DNA of 64,000 nt from Entophlyctis helioformis (taxonomy: Eukaryota; Chytridiomycota; Chytridiomycetes; Chytridiales; Chytriomycetaceae): the NCBI GenBank assembly GCA_025526915.1, contig JAHLKH010000004.1:242692-306691 (forward strand), in the 5' to 3' direction. The position numbers were made by a program, and so were the translations under genes. A model generated the notes under the pieces. The model made no database searches. It saw only the letters and a program-made list of their open reading frames with translations, and had not been told where the DNA came from. Of the stretch, positions 13,076-30,500 are shown piece after piece (position 1 is the stretch's first letter; each line of letters starts with the position of its first letter).

Positions 13076-14351
13076 GTGGAAAGAATGGCGGCGACATCGC
13101 AGCTGGTCCTCCATTTGACATGGCCGTCGGCTGCATCTTTTGGTGGGTTCTCATGGGCCGTTGGGTGCTCGTGTTGTATGGCTGGATACGACGAGTGGGC
13201 TGCTGGCTATCGCCGGGATATGCGCCGGATGGGTATGGTGGATACTGCACCGCCTGCTGGTAACCTGCGCGCATGCTGCTCGTTGGGTCTTCATGGTATG
13301 CGTCCGAGTCTACATACTCGTCCTCTGCGCCAAACGCGTCGCGATCGTAGTCTCCATCGTCGTTCTCATCGCCAGGTAGCGGCAGCTCGCCACCGTCGTC
13401 ACCAAACTCTGTCGAGCCTTGCATGGTCGTCGATAAAGGCCGGTCGTCGCGGATATTCAAGATGCGCTCAAACGCATCGTCGTCGTACAGGAGCTGCTCT
13501 TCCAGTTTGACTTCAAACTCTGCGGCATCAGAGGACTCGCTGTCGCTTGAATCTTGGCCGAGCTGCGACGTTGAGAACTGCAAGTGCGGGGGTCGGGGGC
13601 GGCTCAGCTTCCGTGCACGACGGGACGACCGCTCACTGGAGATGAGCGGGTCCGTATTGTCCTCATCCTCGTCTTGGGCTTGTTCGTCCGTCTCGTCGTA
13701 GTTTTCATCGCTGCCTTTGATGTCCTTGGGCTTGCGTCCGACAGATCCAACGCCTGCCGACAGAAGAGACTTGCGCAGGGCGGCAGCCGTCAAAAGCGCG
13801 CCCGTCAACACCCGGCCGCCCCGCATGCGAGGCGCCTTGCCAAACTGTCTTGTCAGCGACGTCTTGAGCACCCCGCGATCCACAACGACACGCCCAGTCG
13901 TGATGTCGATCTCGTCGCTGTCAAACTCGCGGCCGTACTTTGCGTAGACGCCTTCCCAAGCGGCTCGCAGCCGCTCCTGGGCATGCTTGCGCATGACGGC
14001 AAGACCCTCCTCTGACACATCCACCGCGAGTGCTGCTGCCTGCGATGCCGCATGCTCCGCTGACGTTGCACTGGCTGTCGACGTCGAGTCGTCTGCATCT
14101 GCGTCTGCGAAGCCGTTGTCCGAAATGAGAGCGTTGGCGAGCACAGCGCTGGGCTTGGACAGCGGCTCCGGTGCAGGCGGTAATGCCGGCGGTAATGTCC
14201 GTGGGAGCGCTGGTGGTGGTGCAAGCGTGCCGCTTTGGAAAGCGTGCGGCCGCATGGCAAGTGCAGCGGTTGCAGCCATGCTCAAGATGGCGGGCCTGTC
14301 GGCTGGCCTGGGCGGTGCCGATGTCGCTGGCACGGCTGCAGCGGATATCAT
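12273..14351 (-). CDS. Scm3/HJURP-like centromere protein (CENP-A chaperone domain), large
   Basis: One uninterrupted reading frame of 692 aa. About residues 125-160 contain RLRAAWEGVYAKYGREF and SDEIDITTGRVVVDRGVLK, resembling the signature of fungal Scm3 (…YGRDF…DEIDLETGEIVVDxGHL), the chaperone that deposits CENP-A at centromeres. The rest is acidic and low-complexity (Asp/Glu/Ser-rich middle, poly-Gln then MQQMQQ, Gly/Tyr-rich C-terminus) and is probably disordered. The ATG at 14351 was preferred to the in-frame ATG at 14537 because the latter lies inside the last exon of VFA1 and the 14351 ATG has a caaccaa context. The assignment rests on one short motif, so a different DEIDxxTGxVVVDxG protein remains possible. 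Confidence 0.55.
13018..13074. repeat. (CTG)n poly-Gln microsatellite
   Basis: A run of ctg triplets, partly interspersed with cat. It encodes poly-Gln followed by a Met/Gln repeat in the Scm3-like protein on the minus strand. Confidence 0.85.
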
Positions 14352-14463
14352 TTGGTTGGGAGGGTTTATTGGGGCAACCAACCGAGATCCAGATGCCACC
14401 TGCCACTTGCCAGATGGCAACGAGCCGTCTGTGGACGGCGATCCAGAAGAGATCGTTGGGCGG

Positions 14464-15115
14464 TCAGCTCGGAGGTGGCCGCCGGGGAACCGACGGCATC
14501 TGAGACACGACAGACTTGGCTGTCTTGGCTTGCGCACGCTTTCGCATCAGGTTCTCTCGAAGGACTGCCCACACGAGCATGATCGCCTGGTCAGTGTCAG
14601 GGATCATGGACAGCCGCCAGCACACACCATATGCGGATCTGCTGGTGCCTCACAGTGGAAGTTGGTGGTCAGGATGACCTTTTTGGGACCTGCAGGTACG
14701 ATCGGTGCTGCTGCTGGTTGTGCTGCTGTTGGTGCTGCTTGTGCTGGTGCTGCTGGTGCTGTTCCAGTGGCTGCTGGAACCGCCTTGGATCCGGATGGCG
14801 GGTTTGCAGGTGGAGGTGCTGCAGACAGTGGCAGCGCATCCGCAGTCTTCTTCTCTCGGCAGAACCTGGCCGTCCATCCCAGTGCAGCCACGGGCAGGGT
14901 GTGGGTCAGCCTTGCACACGGCTCCGATTGGCGACGGCAGATGCTGGCCACGGCACATACGAGGCATCGGACAGGTGCGACAGGCACACATAGAACCAGT
15001 CGTTGGACTCGTTGGTGAGCACGGCCGTCGACTCTTTGTTGCACACAAAGCACGAGCCAGATGTCGTCGCTGTGCGCCAGGTGTACTCGTTGGGTATGGT
15101 CGCGCTCGTTGCCAT
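14464..15115 (-). CDS. VFA1: VPS4-associated protein 1 (Vfa1)
   Basis: Vfa1 is a fungal endosomal factor that binds and stimulates the ESCRT AAA-ATPase Vps4. Exon 1 from 15115 encodes NEYTWRTATTSGSCFVCNKE, then WFYVCLSHLSDASY: the zinc-binding CxxC...CxxH knuckle typical of the family. Exon 2 (about 14865-14628) encodes FCREKKTADAL, a long Ala/Pro linker and PKKVILTTNFHCEAPADPHM. Exon 3 (14586-14464) encodes AIMLVWAVLRENLMRKRAQ and a short basic tail, like the helical Vps4-binding end of the family. The exon 2/3 join (41-nt intron) is in phase. The exon 1/2 join is not clean: it needs either a weak donor (CC|GTGGCC) or one missing base, so its exact border is uncertain. Confidence 0.75.
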
Positions 15116-15942
15116 CGCGGCTGGCCCAGTTGGATCGCGGGGTTGCCGATCGTGCTGGAAAGCGAAGACAGCCAGCAGACAGCCAGCAGACAGCCAAAAC
15201 ATGGCCATTGCACTGCGCAGTCCTTGCTGATGGCTGGTGGGCCGACTGGTCGGCTCGCTGATCGGCTTGCTGCCACCATCAACGCACACGCGAGTGGCAT
15301 CTTCACATCTGGTCTGTTCCTGCAACTCAGGCAGGATGCTGCACGCACCGCTGCATTGACTCGGTCGGCCGTCGTTTCAGTGCATGAGGATGACGTCAGT
15401 CGATTCCAAACGCGCATTGCCGCCGACAAAGACTGCTCAAGCTCGCTTTTCTCAAAACTTGCAACAGCAGCCTCTCAAGAACACCGATTGCAAGCCTTGC
15501 TCGATTCGGCAGCACATTCCACAACCGGACTTCTGCCACGCATCTCTTGGACAAGCCCTGGTCCACTCGCAAGCCGTTACGCGCCACGCAGCAACACCAA
15601 CTCAACGGCACACAGGTCGCCTCTATCAGCCGGCGGTATCTTGCTGGCCCTTCCTTCTCGAATCGCGCGCATCGTCAACGGCTGTCCAGCTCGGCGCGAC
15701 AAACGAACCTCCACAAGCCGCGTCGCCTTCAGTCGAGCAGAGTCACGAAGCAACGGACCACTCTCTGACAGTCCCCAGCATCCTAACACGACAAGCCAAG
15801 CCGCATCTGCATACGCCTCGGCCATCCACACATCGCTCTCAAAGCCAGTCATTGAAACCAGCAGCAGCCAACTCTTCATCTCCCGCTTTGCCACCACACG
15901 TCGCAGGACACAATCCCGCGAGACTCTAAACGCAATCCCAAG
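15116..15942. other. Divergent promoter region between VFA1 and kinase 2
   Basis: 827 bp between two divergent start codons. Open frames cross it but show no domains or splice-consistent exons. The last 60 bp before the kinase start are C/A-rich leader-like sequence. A gcacagcc-type tandem (cagccagcagacagccagcagacagcc) lies at about 15170-15195. Confidence 0.4.
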
Positions 15943-18847
<2,905 letters not shown>

Positions 18848-19187
18848 GCTAGGCGTCTGGCTGGTTTGCAGATGCCGGCCGTGCAAGAAGGCTGACAGGC
18901 GTGCATGCCTGTCGCTGTGTGGACGCAGATCATGCGGCGGCAACAGCGGCGATGTGTGATGCTCGCTGCTTGTCCGTCTCTCCCTCTCTCTCTCCTTGTG
19001 ACTGTGACTGCAATGAATGCCTGGTATCCGATGGACCACAGCAGCACTTGCGATCCAGCCACGGCAGCAACAGCAGCCACGAGCGTGTTTTCTGATGCTG
19101 CCGTTTGGCAGTTCGCATTCATCTCCACACTCGCATTCATCTCCACACTCATCGAACGTCGAACAACATCGAGCAGCCAGGTGCACC

Positions 19188-20138
19188 ATGAAGCCAACGA
19201 CAAGACGGCCGCCGCAGAAGCTGCTGACATCAGCAGGAAAGCCAGCACTCTGCCATCCACTCCCATTCCCACTCTCACTCTCTCATGCATGCATGCTTGC
19301 TGACACTCGCATACAGAGCGCAAGGTGCAGAAGAAGAAGCAGTCGCTCGCACATCTGTCCAAGGTCAAGCGAGAGTATCGCAAAGTGCTCGCCAAGGAGA
19401 GCCGGCCAGAGACGCTGCAGGGCGATGTCCGTGACAGCCAGCAGGAGAACAGCGACGACGATGACGACGACAACCAGCAGCAGCATGACGCAGACACACG
19501 GCGCCAAGAGCCACAGAGACAGCCGCAGCGACGGACAGGGGCACATCGCAGTGATGCACCTGCAGATGGCGAGCAGGGCGACAACGGCAGAGGTACGATC
19601 AGCAAGAGTGGCAAGGGTGGCAAGAGCGACAAGCAGCCGCAGCGCCGTCCAAGGTGTGTTTGGTGTCTGGCATAGGCTGACATGGCATGGCACTCGCATG
19701 GCGTGCGATCGTGCTTGAGCTGACACTCGCTATGCACTCGCATGGCACTCGCATGACAGAGCGAATCCGTTTGCGAATGCAGCCAAGAAGCGGGAGCAGG
19801 AGAAGCAGGAGAAGGAGGCGGCGCGCGAGGCCGAGCGACAGCGCCGCGAGCAGGAAGCAGCGGCCCGCCAGCAGCGCGATGCGCACAAGGCCGCGTATAT
19901 CAAACAGGTAGGAGGCTGCGTGGCAGAAGCGAGGGGGTGCTGCAGGGCAGTTGTGCAGTGTGCAGTTGTGCAGGGAGCGTGCTGACAGAGCGTGTGCGAG
20001 CAGCGGCACCAGACGACGGTCTCGCTGAGCAAAAAGACACGCAAGGGCCAGCCGGTCATGGCCAACCTCATCGACCACCTGCTCACCAAGATCCAGGCGT
20101 CGCAGGCCGCGTCGTCGTCGTCGTCGTCGTCGTCGTAG
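19188..20138 (+). CDS. Fyv7/CCDC59-like rRNA-processing protein, copy A
   Basis: Basic, coiled-coil-rich protein. Later exons are clear: from about 19315, RKVQKKKQSLAHLSKVKREY with RKVLAKE and a Gln/Asp-rich stretch with D7; from about 19760, NPFANAAKKREQEKQEKEAA; and from about 20003, RHQTTVSLSKKTRKGQPVM followed by ANLIDHLLTKIQASQ. The last motif is the hallmark of the Fyv7/CCDC59 family (KKTxKGQP…LLxKIQ), nucleolar proteins acting in pre-rRNA processing. The end is a poly-Ser run encoded by (TCG)n, with the stop at 20136-20138. The first exon is uncertain: the ATG at 19188 (MKPTTRRPPQKLL) fits, but no GT donor exists before the next acceptor, so a GC donor or another start is needed. A near-identical copy lies at 50447-51470. 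Confidence 0.65.
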
Positions 20139-24277
<4,139 letters not shown>

Positions 24278-24520
24278 ACTTTTTTCCTCCCCGTCTCCTC
24301 TCTCGTCTCTCGTCTCTCTCGTCTCTCGTCTCCTGTCTCCCGTCTCTCGTCTCTTGTTTTAGTTTCTTCTGGTTGGTGTGTTGGTGGGTTCAAATGAAGT
24401 GGCTCTCATGATCATGGCATGCGAGTATGCCGCCAAACAGCTTGCACGGGAGTAAGCAGAGGGGGTTTATGACAACATGGAAAGGGCGAGACGCGAGACG
24501 CGAGAGACGAGAGTCGAGAG
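24278..24520. other. Tail-to-tail 3' region, SERCA/GNA1
   Basis: Contains a strand-biased pyrimidine tract of ctcgtctct units directly after the SERCA stop (about 24283-24360) and a mirror-like gagacgcgagac purine tract before the GNA1 stop (about 24487-24520). Both are probably transcript 3' ends. Confidence 0.45.
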
Positions 24521-25481
24521 TCAGTTGAGGTAGATGGCCATGGACACCTCCTTGGGCTTGAGCCCGCACTTTTCGTAGAAGCCCACGTTCTTGTCGAGGC
24601 AGGCCAGCAGCACCTTGTATGCACCCAGCTGCTTGCCCACGTGCACCAGCTGGCGGATGATCCTGGTTGGTATCAACGCATAGACAGTCACGGTCAGTGT
24701 GGCAAACCGAGTCACGACCAGACGAGACGAGACGAGACGAGACGAGACGGACCATTTGCCCAGACTCTTGCCGCGCATCGAGGACGAGACAACAATATCC
24801 TCGATATGCCCGACCTTGCCGCACTCGTGAATAAACTTGCGCTCAATGAGGATGTTGCCTGCCCTACACGACCCAAAAGCGCGTAGTGCATGCGGGGTCG
24901 GTGTGGGCATAAACAAGAGGAGGGAAAGAGGGGGCGGAAAGGGAGGTGTACCCGACGATGTTGCCCGTGGCCACTTCGCAGACGACGAGACAGCAGTATT
25001 CGTTGTTGCGCGATCGCAGCCATTCGAATTGGTCTATCCAACGCGCGTGTGTGAGTATGTGTTGGTGCGGTCAGACACGAAAGGAGTCGAGCTGCGACAG
25101 CGTGTGCGTACCTGTGAACTGCGCCTTGGTGATGGTGCCAACGGTTGTCAGTTCGGCCAGGGTGTCGAGTATCCTACGCGCGAGCATCGGCATGATCCGT
25201 ATGCCATTGTCAGCAACAGGCAGCAACAACAACAGACAACACGAGCTGGCAAATGGTGGCATAGCAGAAGCAGCAGCAACGCTTTGCATTGCAGGGCAAA
25301 CACGGCCCGGCTCACCGTGGTCGTAGTCGTCCAGGTCGAGCGGGCGGATAATGTATCCGGCAGGCAGGTTGCCCATCATGTCCTGGTCCAGCAACGCCGC
25401 GTCAAACTGCGGGTTGGCTGTCCTCGCAACCGAGTCGCTTCCCACATCACTGCGGGTCGGACTGCCAGAACTCGAGCTCAT
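24521..25481 (-). CDS. GNA1: Glucosamine-6-phosphate N-acetyltransferase (GNA1)
   Basis: A GNAT-fold enzyme that acetylates glucosamine-6-phosphate with acetyl-CoA, on the cytosolic route to UDP-GlcNAc and hence chitin and GPI anchors. At least five exons in order: GYIIRPLDLDDYDHG; ILDTLAELTTVGTITKAQF; FEWLRSRNNEYCCLVVCEVATGNIVG; AGNILIERKFIHECGKVGHI then EDIVVSSSMRGKSLGKW; and IIRQLVHVGKQLGAYKVLLA with CLDKNVGFYEKCGLKPKEVS. The RGKSLGK motif is the acetyl-CoA pyrophosphate loop and FYEKCG the conserved GNA1 C-terminus. The start at 25481 (MSSSSGSPT) was preferred; another in-frame ATG lies at 25547 inside the shared promoter. The exon 1/2 join is off by one base, so either a border is wrong or one base is missing. 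An intron carries a gacga pentamer repeat (24721-24749). Confidence 0.9.
24721..24749. repeat. Pentamer repeat (GACGA)n in GNA1 intron
   Basis: Five to six uninterrupted units of a purine-rich 5-mer, within the intron before the last GNA1 exon. Confidence 0.85.
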
Positions 25482-25559
25482 GATCGATCGTGGCAATGAG
25501 AGAGACGGGAAGAGGGGAGGAGGGAGGGTTTCCGTGGAAAAGGACAATCACAAAAACGA
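25482..25559. promoter_or_regulatory. 78-bp bidirectional promoter, GNA1/IFT22
   Basis: Head-to-head start codons of GNA1 (25481, minus) and IFT22 (25560, plus) are separated by 78 bp. The region is purine-rich on the plus strand (gagagacgggaagaggggagg) with an A-rich stretch just before the IFT22 ATG. Confidence 0.5.
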
Positions 25560-26537
25560 ATGACGACGGTGCCGACCAAGATTTCCGTGTTTGTGGTGGG
25601 CCCGCCTGCGGTGGGCAAGACGGCCGTTGCCAACCATATTGCCGAGTTGTCCGAGAGCCTCAACAGCAGCGAGTACCATCCGACTCAGGGCGTGCGGTGC
25701 GTGTATCTGCGTTTGTGTATCTGTGTGTCTGCGTGTCTGCGTGTCTGTTGGTCGCCAGCGCCTTCTCACCAACGCGGTACAGGATCCTCGAGTTTGACCG
25801 CAAGCTGGTGTCGGACGGCAAGCGGTTCAAATGGAAGGAGCTGACCGTCGAAGGTAAGGCGGGCGAGGTGTGCCATGCAGCGTGAATGGGACTCGAGACT
25901 CACCGCCGTGGATGGCCGTGTAGTTGAGCTGTGGGACTGCAGCGGCGATCCAAGGTATGCAGCATGCTTGTCAGTGACAACACCACGTTGAGCGCGTCTG
26001 ATCGATCTGACACTGTCAACCAACGGACGCACGGCTCAGGTTCCATGCGTGCTGGCCGGCAGTGTCCAGCCAGGCACATGGCGTGCTGTTTGTCACATCG
26101 CCCGAAACCAAGCAAGACAAGGAGCTCGACTTTTGGTTCGTTTCGTGTGTCGCCCACATCCGCCCCCTCGCTGTGCGGCCAGAGTACTGAGCCGATGCCC
26201 ATCGCACACAGGCCCGACTTCTTCCCGCTGATCAAGAGCAGCCAGTGCGCCGTGTTTGTGCATCGGCCGGTCAACAGCGCCAGCAAGGCCAAAGTCAAAA
26301 TGAGTGCGTCAATGTGCTTGTGGTTGGATGTTGTGTGTGTGTATGTCTATGTGCGAACGGCGAGGAATGCTGACGAGACGAGCAGCCAACAAGGTGCTGG
26401 CCAAGGCACCGATCCTGTACACGTCGCTGGACCAGGAGCCCGAGATCATCCGCGGAGAGTTTGATGCGTTGTTGGCGAGTGCGTACAGCGCCATGATGGA
26501 GACGAAGGAGAAGGAGGAGAAGTCGATTGCGGGATAG
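25560..26537 (+). CDS. IFT22: Intraflagellar transport protein 22 (IFT22/RABL5)
   Basis: A Rab-like small GTPase of the IFT-B particle, which carries cargo in cilia and flagella. Exons in order encode MTTVPTKISVFVVGPPAVGK then TAVANHIAELSE and EYHPTQGVR; ILEFDRKLVSDGKRFKWKEL; VELWDCSGDPR; FHACWPAVSSQAHGVLFVTS; PDFFPLIKSSQCAVFVHRPV; and a final exon with ANKVLAKAPILYTSLDQEPE, IIRGEFDALLASAYSAMME and TKEKEEKSI. The P-loop (GPPAVGKT), SPTQGVRILEF-like switch I, WDCxGD and CWPA..DAHGV are RABL5 hallmarks. As in other RABL5 proteins, the NKxD guanine-specificity motif is not evident. Presence implies a flagellated life stage. It shares a 78-bp promoter region with GNA1. Confidence 0.92.
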
Positions 26538-27557
26538 CGGGATAGCGAGACTGTTGGAGTGTGGGAGTGTGGGAGTATGGGGGTGTGGACGTAGCAGTAC
26601 AAGTGCGGTAGAAGAGAGATGCAGTAGCAGGGCAGTAGCAGGGCAATAAGAGATCACGACCAAACGTTTTATTCATGTCGATCTGCATGAAAGGTACCGC
26701 CAGCCAGCCACGGCCCGGCGCTGCTCTGGACCCGAAAGGCTCTCGGGCAGCCACAGCGCCGGCAACAGCAACAACCACAGCAACCACAACCACAGCAACC
26801 ACAACCACAACAGCAGCAGCAACCGTGCCGCCGCCCCAGCCGCAGCCGCCGCCTGCCATGGCGCCACGGCGGCCGCCAGCAACTGCAAAACGGGCCGCAG
26901 GCTCGGCTTCAGCACCCGCTGCTCGCCAGCCCGGCCAGACGGCATCGAGGCCCGCAACGCCCGCAACGCCCGCAACGCCCACAGCAGTAACAGCCGGCGT
27001 GGGCTCCGCCTCGTCAACGCCCTCGTCGTCCAGCAAAACGTCTGCCTCTGCCTCTGCCGCCGTCGGGTACGTGCTTGCACTGTCCAGCCTCGTCACTCTG
27101 ACTGTGCGCACCGCTGCCTTGTACCGACGCTGATTGGCCGGTACACTGCTGCTGCTTCTTATGCTGCTGCTTATGCTCACTCGCCTGCGCCTGCCCGCCT
27201 GCCCCGACAGACTGCGGCCATCGTCCCTTGCGCCGCCTTGTAAGCACACTGCCCTTCCCCCCGGTGTTTCCTGCCCTTCTGCCCTTCTGCCCTCCTGCCC
27301 GCTTGTCCAGCATCGGCCGTGAAACTGACCGGCTGCTGCTGTTCTTTGCCGCCGGTCGCGATCCACGCTCCTGGATCGCCGCATCATGTGCACATCGCGG
27401 GCACATCGGCCAATGTTCCGCGCGTCGGCTGCGTCGACCCGGCCTGGCAATCGTCGGTCTGCATCGGCATGCATCGGCATGTCTTGCATCGGCTGCTCGA
27501 CATGTAACCCCAGCAGCGGCAGCCTCTCCCAAGCCCACGCCGTCGGCTGCATCCACC
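26538..27557 (+). other. Low-complexity region, possible 5' exon(s) of the photoreceptor gene
   Basis: An open frame from the ATG at 26674 reads Thr/Ala/Pro-rich sequence (AATAPATATTTATTTT, then PPPQPQPPPAMAPRRPP) to about 27070, ending at a GT donor-like site. A second stretch (about 27310-27557) stays open directly upstream of the photoreceptor start. White-collar proteins usually have long low-complexity N-termini, so these may be its first exons. Nothing in the sequence proves the splicing. The region is rich in caacca, gcaacg and ctgccctt repeats. Confidence 0.35.
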
Positions 27558-30500
27558 ATGGCATCGTTAGCGGCCAGTGCGGCGCGGCCCAGCGACATCT
27601 TGGGTGCTCCTCTGCAGATCGCTGGCATCTACTCGTCCACAGGTGCGTTGTGTTCCCTTGCTCTCGCTTGTCTCTGTACAAGCAGGCCATGCAGCCATGC
27701 GGCCATCGCGCCGTGCAGCCACAGATCCACCAAACCGTCTGTTCAAGCATTGAGCATCAATGCGTCATCAAGGCTTGCTTGGGGCACTTCGCGTCTGCGG
27801 CTGCTTCTCGTGCTTTCCCACACCGCCGCCTACCTTGAACTTTGCCATGGTCATGACGGCTGCGCTTCCAACGCCGGCTGCTGACTCGCCTGTCTCTGTG
27901 TCGTTTGCCCCGTCAGGCTTCGACTTGCTCGGCCTGCTTGCACGCATTGCTGCGCGGCCAAATCCTGTTGTAAGTGGCGTGCTTGTGGTCCCCCGCCTGC
28001 TGACAGCCGGCCAAAGGACAGACAGCGACAGACATACAGATACGCACAACGAGGAGACTGACATGGTGCTGCCACCCCTGACAGGTCCATCTCGGCCCCG
28101 TCGACCTGAGCTGTGCCTTTCTGGTCACGGATGCCCGCAAGTTTGACAATCCTGTAAGTGCCTCCTGACCACCTGCCCGCCAACACGGCATCCTTCCTAT
28201 GCTGTGCTGTGCTGTCGGACGTGCCAGCTCATGCCAGCCAACACCTGCTCTGGTTGCTGCATCTAGATCGTCTACGTCAGCCCGACCTTTGAACGGTACG
28301 TTGATCAGGAGCAGCCTGAGCCATGGGCACTGGGTGCTTGCATGTGTGGAAATCGGCCTCTGGACCGTGGCTCTGACGCCCTTTCCTTGAATTCAACTGG
28401 ATCCTTTTGCATGCTGCCAACGTGGTGCGATCGACACGTGGCTGCACTTGCGTGGCGAGCACAGACTGACAGGGTACAAGCCGTCTGAGCTGCTCGGCCG
28501 CAACTGCCGCTTCCTCCAGGGTACGTCGCACACTGTCGTGCTCGCCATGGCACTTTGGCCGAGTCATGTCTTGCCATTGTACCTTGCATGAATCACCCGA
28601 AATGGCGCACCGATTCGATTTCTCACGCTTGCACCATCCCTGCGCCACCGCGTCAGATCCGTCTGGCATTGTGCATCCGGGCACGGAGCGCAAGTACACG
28701 GACAGCAACACGTGCGACGCATCAAGAATGCCGTGGCCACGTTATCCGAGGCACAGTTTACGCTCATCAACTACAAAAAGTCTGGCGAGGTGGGCTGGAC
28801 AGATGGATGGACAGATGGATGGACGAGGCTGTCGTCAGAGTGCGACACGCATGGCTAACGCTCTGTTTGGCCGACGCCGTGGACAGCCGTTCATGAACCA
28901 TCTCACCATCATCCCCGTGGCGATGGGCGAGACGAGCGAGATTACGCATTTTGTTGGCCTGCAGATCGATCTCGTCAGCCAGCCGCAAGCCATCCTCGAC
29001 CGCATGCGTGGTATGCTGCTTTGGTGTCCACATGTCGCTGTGCAGCCGTGCATGGTTGCATGGTTGCATGGTTGCATGGTTGCTTGCTGGCTGATCTGAC
29101 CCTGACCTTTATCCGTTGGCAGATGGCACCTATTCTCTCAGCTACCAGGCTCCTCAGCTGCTTCCCAAAAAGTCAGGTCTGTTCATACCCTGCGGCATTC
29201 TCTTGGCAGACACTCCTGCCAAACAAGCGCGACTGACTCTGGCGCGCCGATGAGAACAGTGGAAGTGGACTATACCACAGAGTTCTCTCGTCTCCTGTCC
29301 GACAGCACATCCACGTCGGGATCGCCCAACTTTATCAACTCGGTCCTGGACGCCTTTCCCGACTTTCTGCACATCGTGTCGTTCCGCGGCGTGTTCCTGC
29401 ACGTCTCGCCGCATGCATCCCGTGCCGTGCTCGAGTACGACTACACGGACATTCTCAGCCGCAACATCAGCGACTTTGTGCACCCGGCGACCTCGTGTCG
29501 GTCATGCGCGAGTTGCGGACATGCGTTGCAGGCGGACACGTCAACTTTTTCTGCCGGCTGCGTCGCAAGAAGTCGGGATACATTTACATGGAGATGAACG
29601 GTCATGTGCGTCGCCGTGCCCGCTTGGCTTGGCTTGATGGCATCCTGGGTGGCATCCCAACTGACCATGTTTGCCGGATGGGCTGCAGATGTACCTCGGC
29701 GGCAAACGCACGCGGTGCTTCATCATGTCTGGCCGCGAGCGCCGCTTCTCTGCGCTTGTGCTGGACAAGTCGGTGTTCACCGGTGCCGCGGGTACCGAAG
29801 CCTGGCTCAAGCTGTCGGAACAGGGTCTTGTGCTGCACGCGTCGCCCGACGCACCCACCATCCTCGGCCGTTCTGCCGAGTTCCTCGACAGCTGCCGGCT
29901 GGCGGATCTGATCGAGCCCACGGACCACACGCAACTCAACACCTGTCTGGCCGATGCTGTTGCCGCTCCGTTGCAACCACTCGACGCGGCTGGCAAGGAT
30001 GCACCGCTCGTGTCAACACCGCACACTGCCATGGGCACACTGCTCTGGAATGCTGGCCAGGCCGAGGCTGTGTCTCTCCGCTTTTTTGGAAGCGGACCGG
30101 CCGACCAGCGCTATGTGTACTGCCAAGTCATTTTAGGCGTTGCGTCATCGCTGCTCTCGGCGTCATCCTCTGCAAACTCTTCCTTGCACCCCCAAGATCC
30201 CAAGCAGCACGACCAGGCGTCTTCCTTTGCACAACAACAGCAACAACACCAACAGCAACAACAACCATGTGACAGCCCGTCGCCCAACGACAACGTGTTT
30301 CGCGTCATGGACGAGAACCACACCACGTCACTCAACTATGAAGTCAACGTCCTGCGCCTCGAAAACAAGCGGCTGCTCGAGGAGATTGACATTGCTCTGC
30401 GCGGTGCTGTAGCGCATCCGGCAAAGCGGCAGAGATTGCCGGCATTAGCTGCGCAGCCATCCGCGTCAACCCCCGTGTCCACCGCCGCCGCTATTGCCGC

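Noticed and set aside
12273..14537. Start of the Scm3-like protein at 14537
   Set aside because: Its first 60 codons would overlap the last exon of VFA1 on the same strand and read out of frame with it; the ATG at 14351 has a better context.
15200..15940. Open frames upstream of kinase 2
   Set aside because: Three overlapping frames of similar length with no family features; their overlap suggests GC-rich chance openness.
24278..24520. CRISPR-like or satellite array in the ctcgtctct tract
   Set aside because: Units are short, imperfect and without spacers; it is a pyrimidine-rich 3' flank in a eukaryotic genome.
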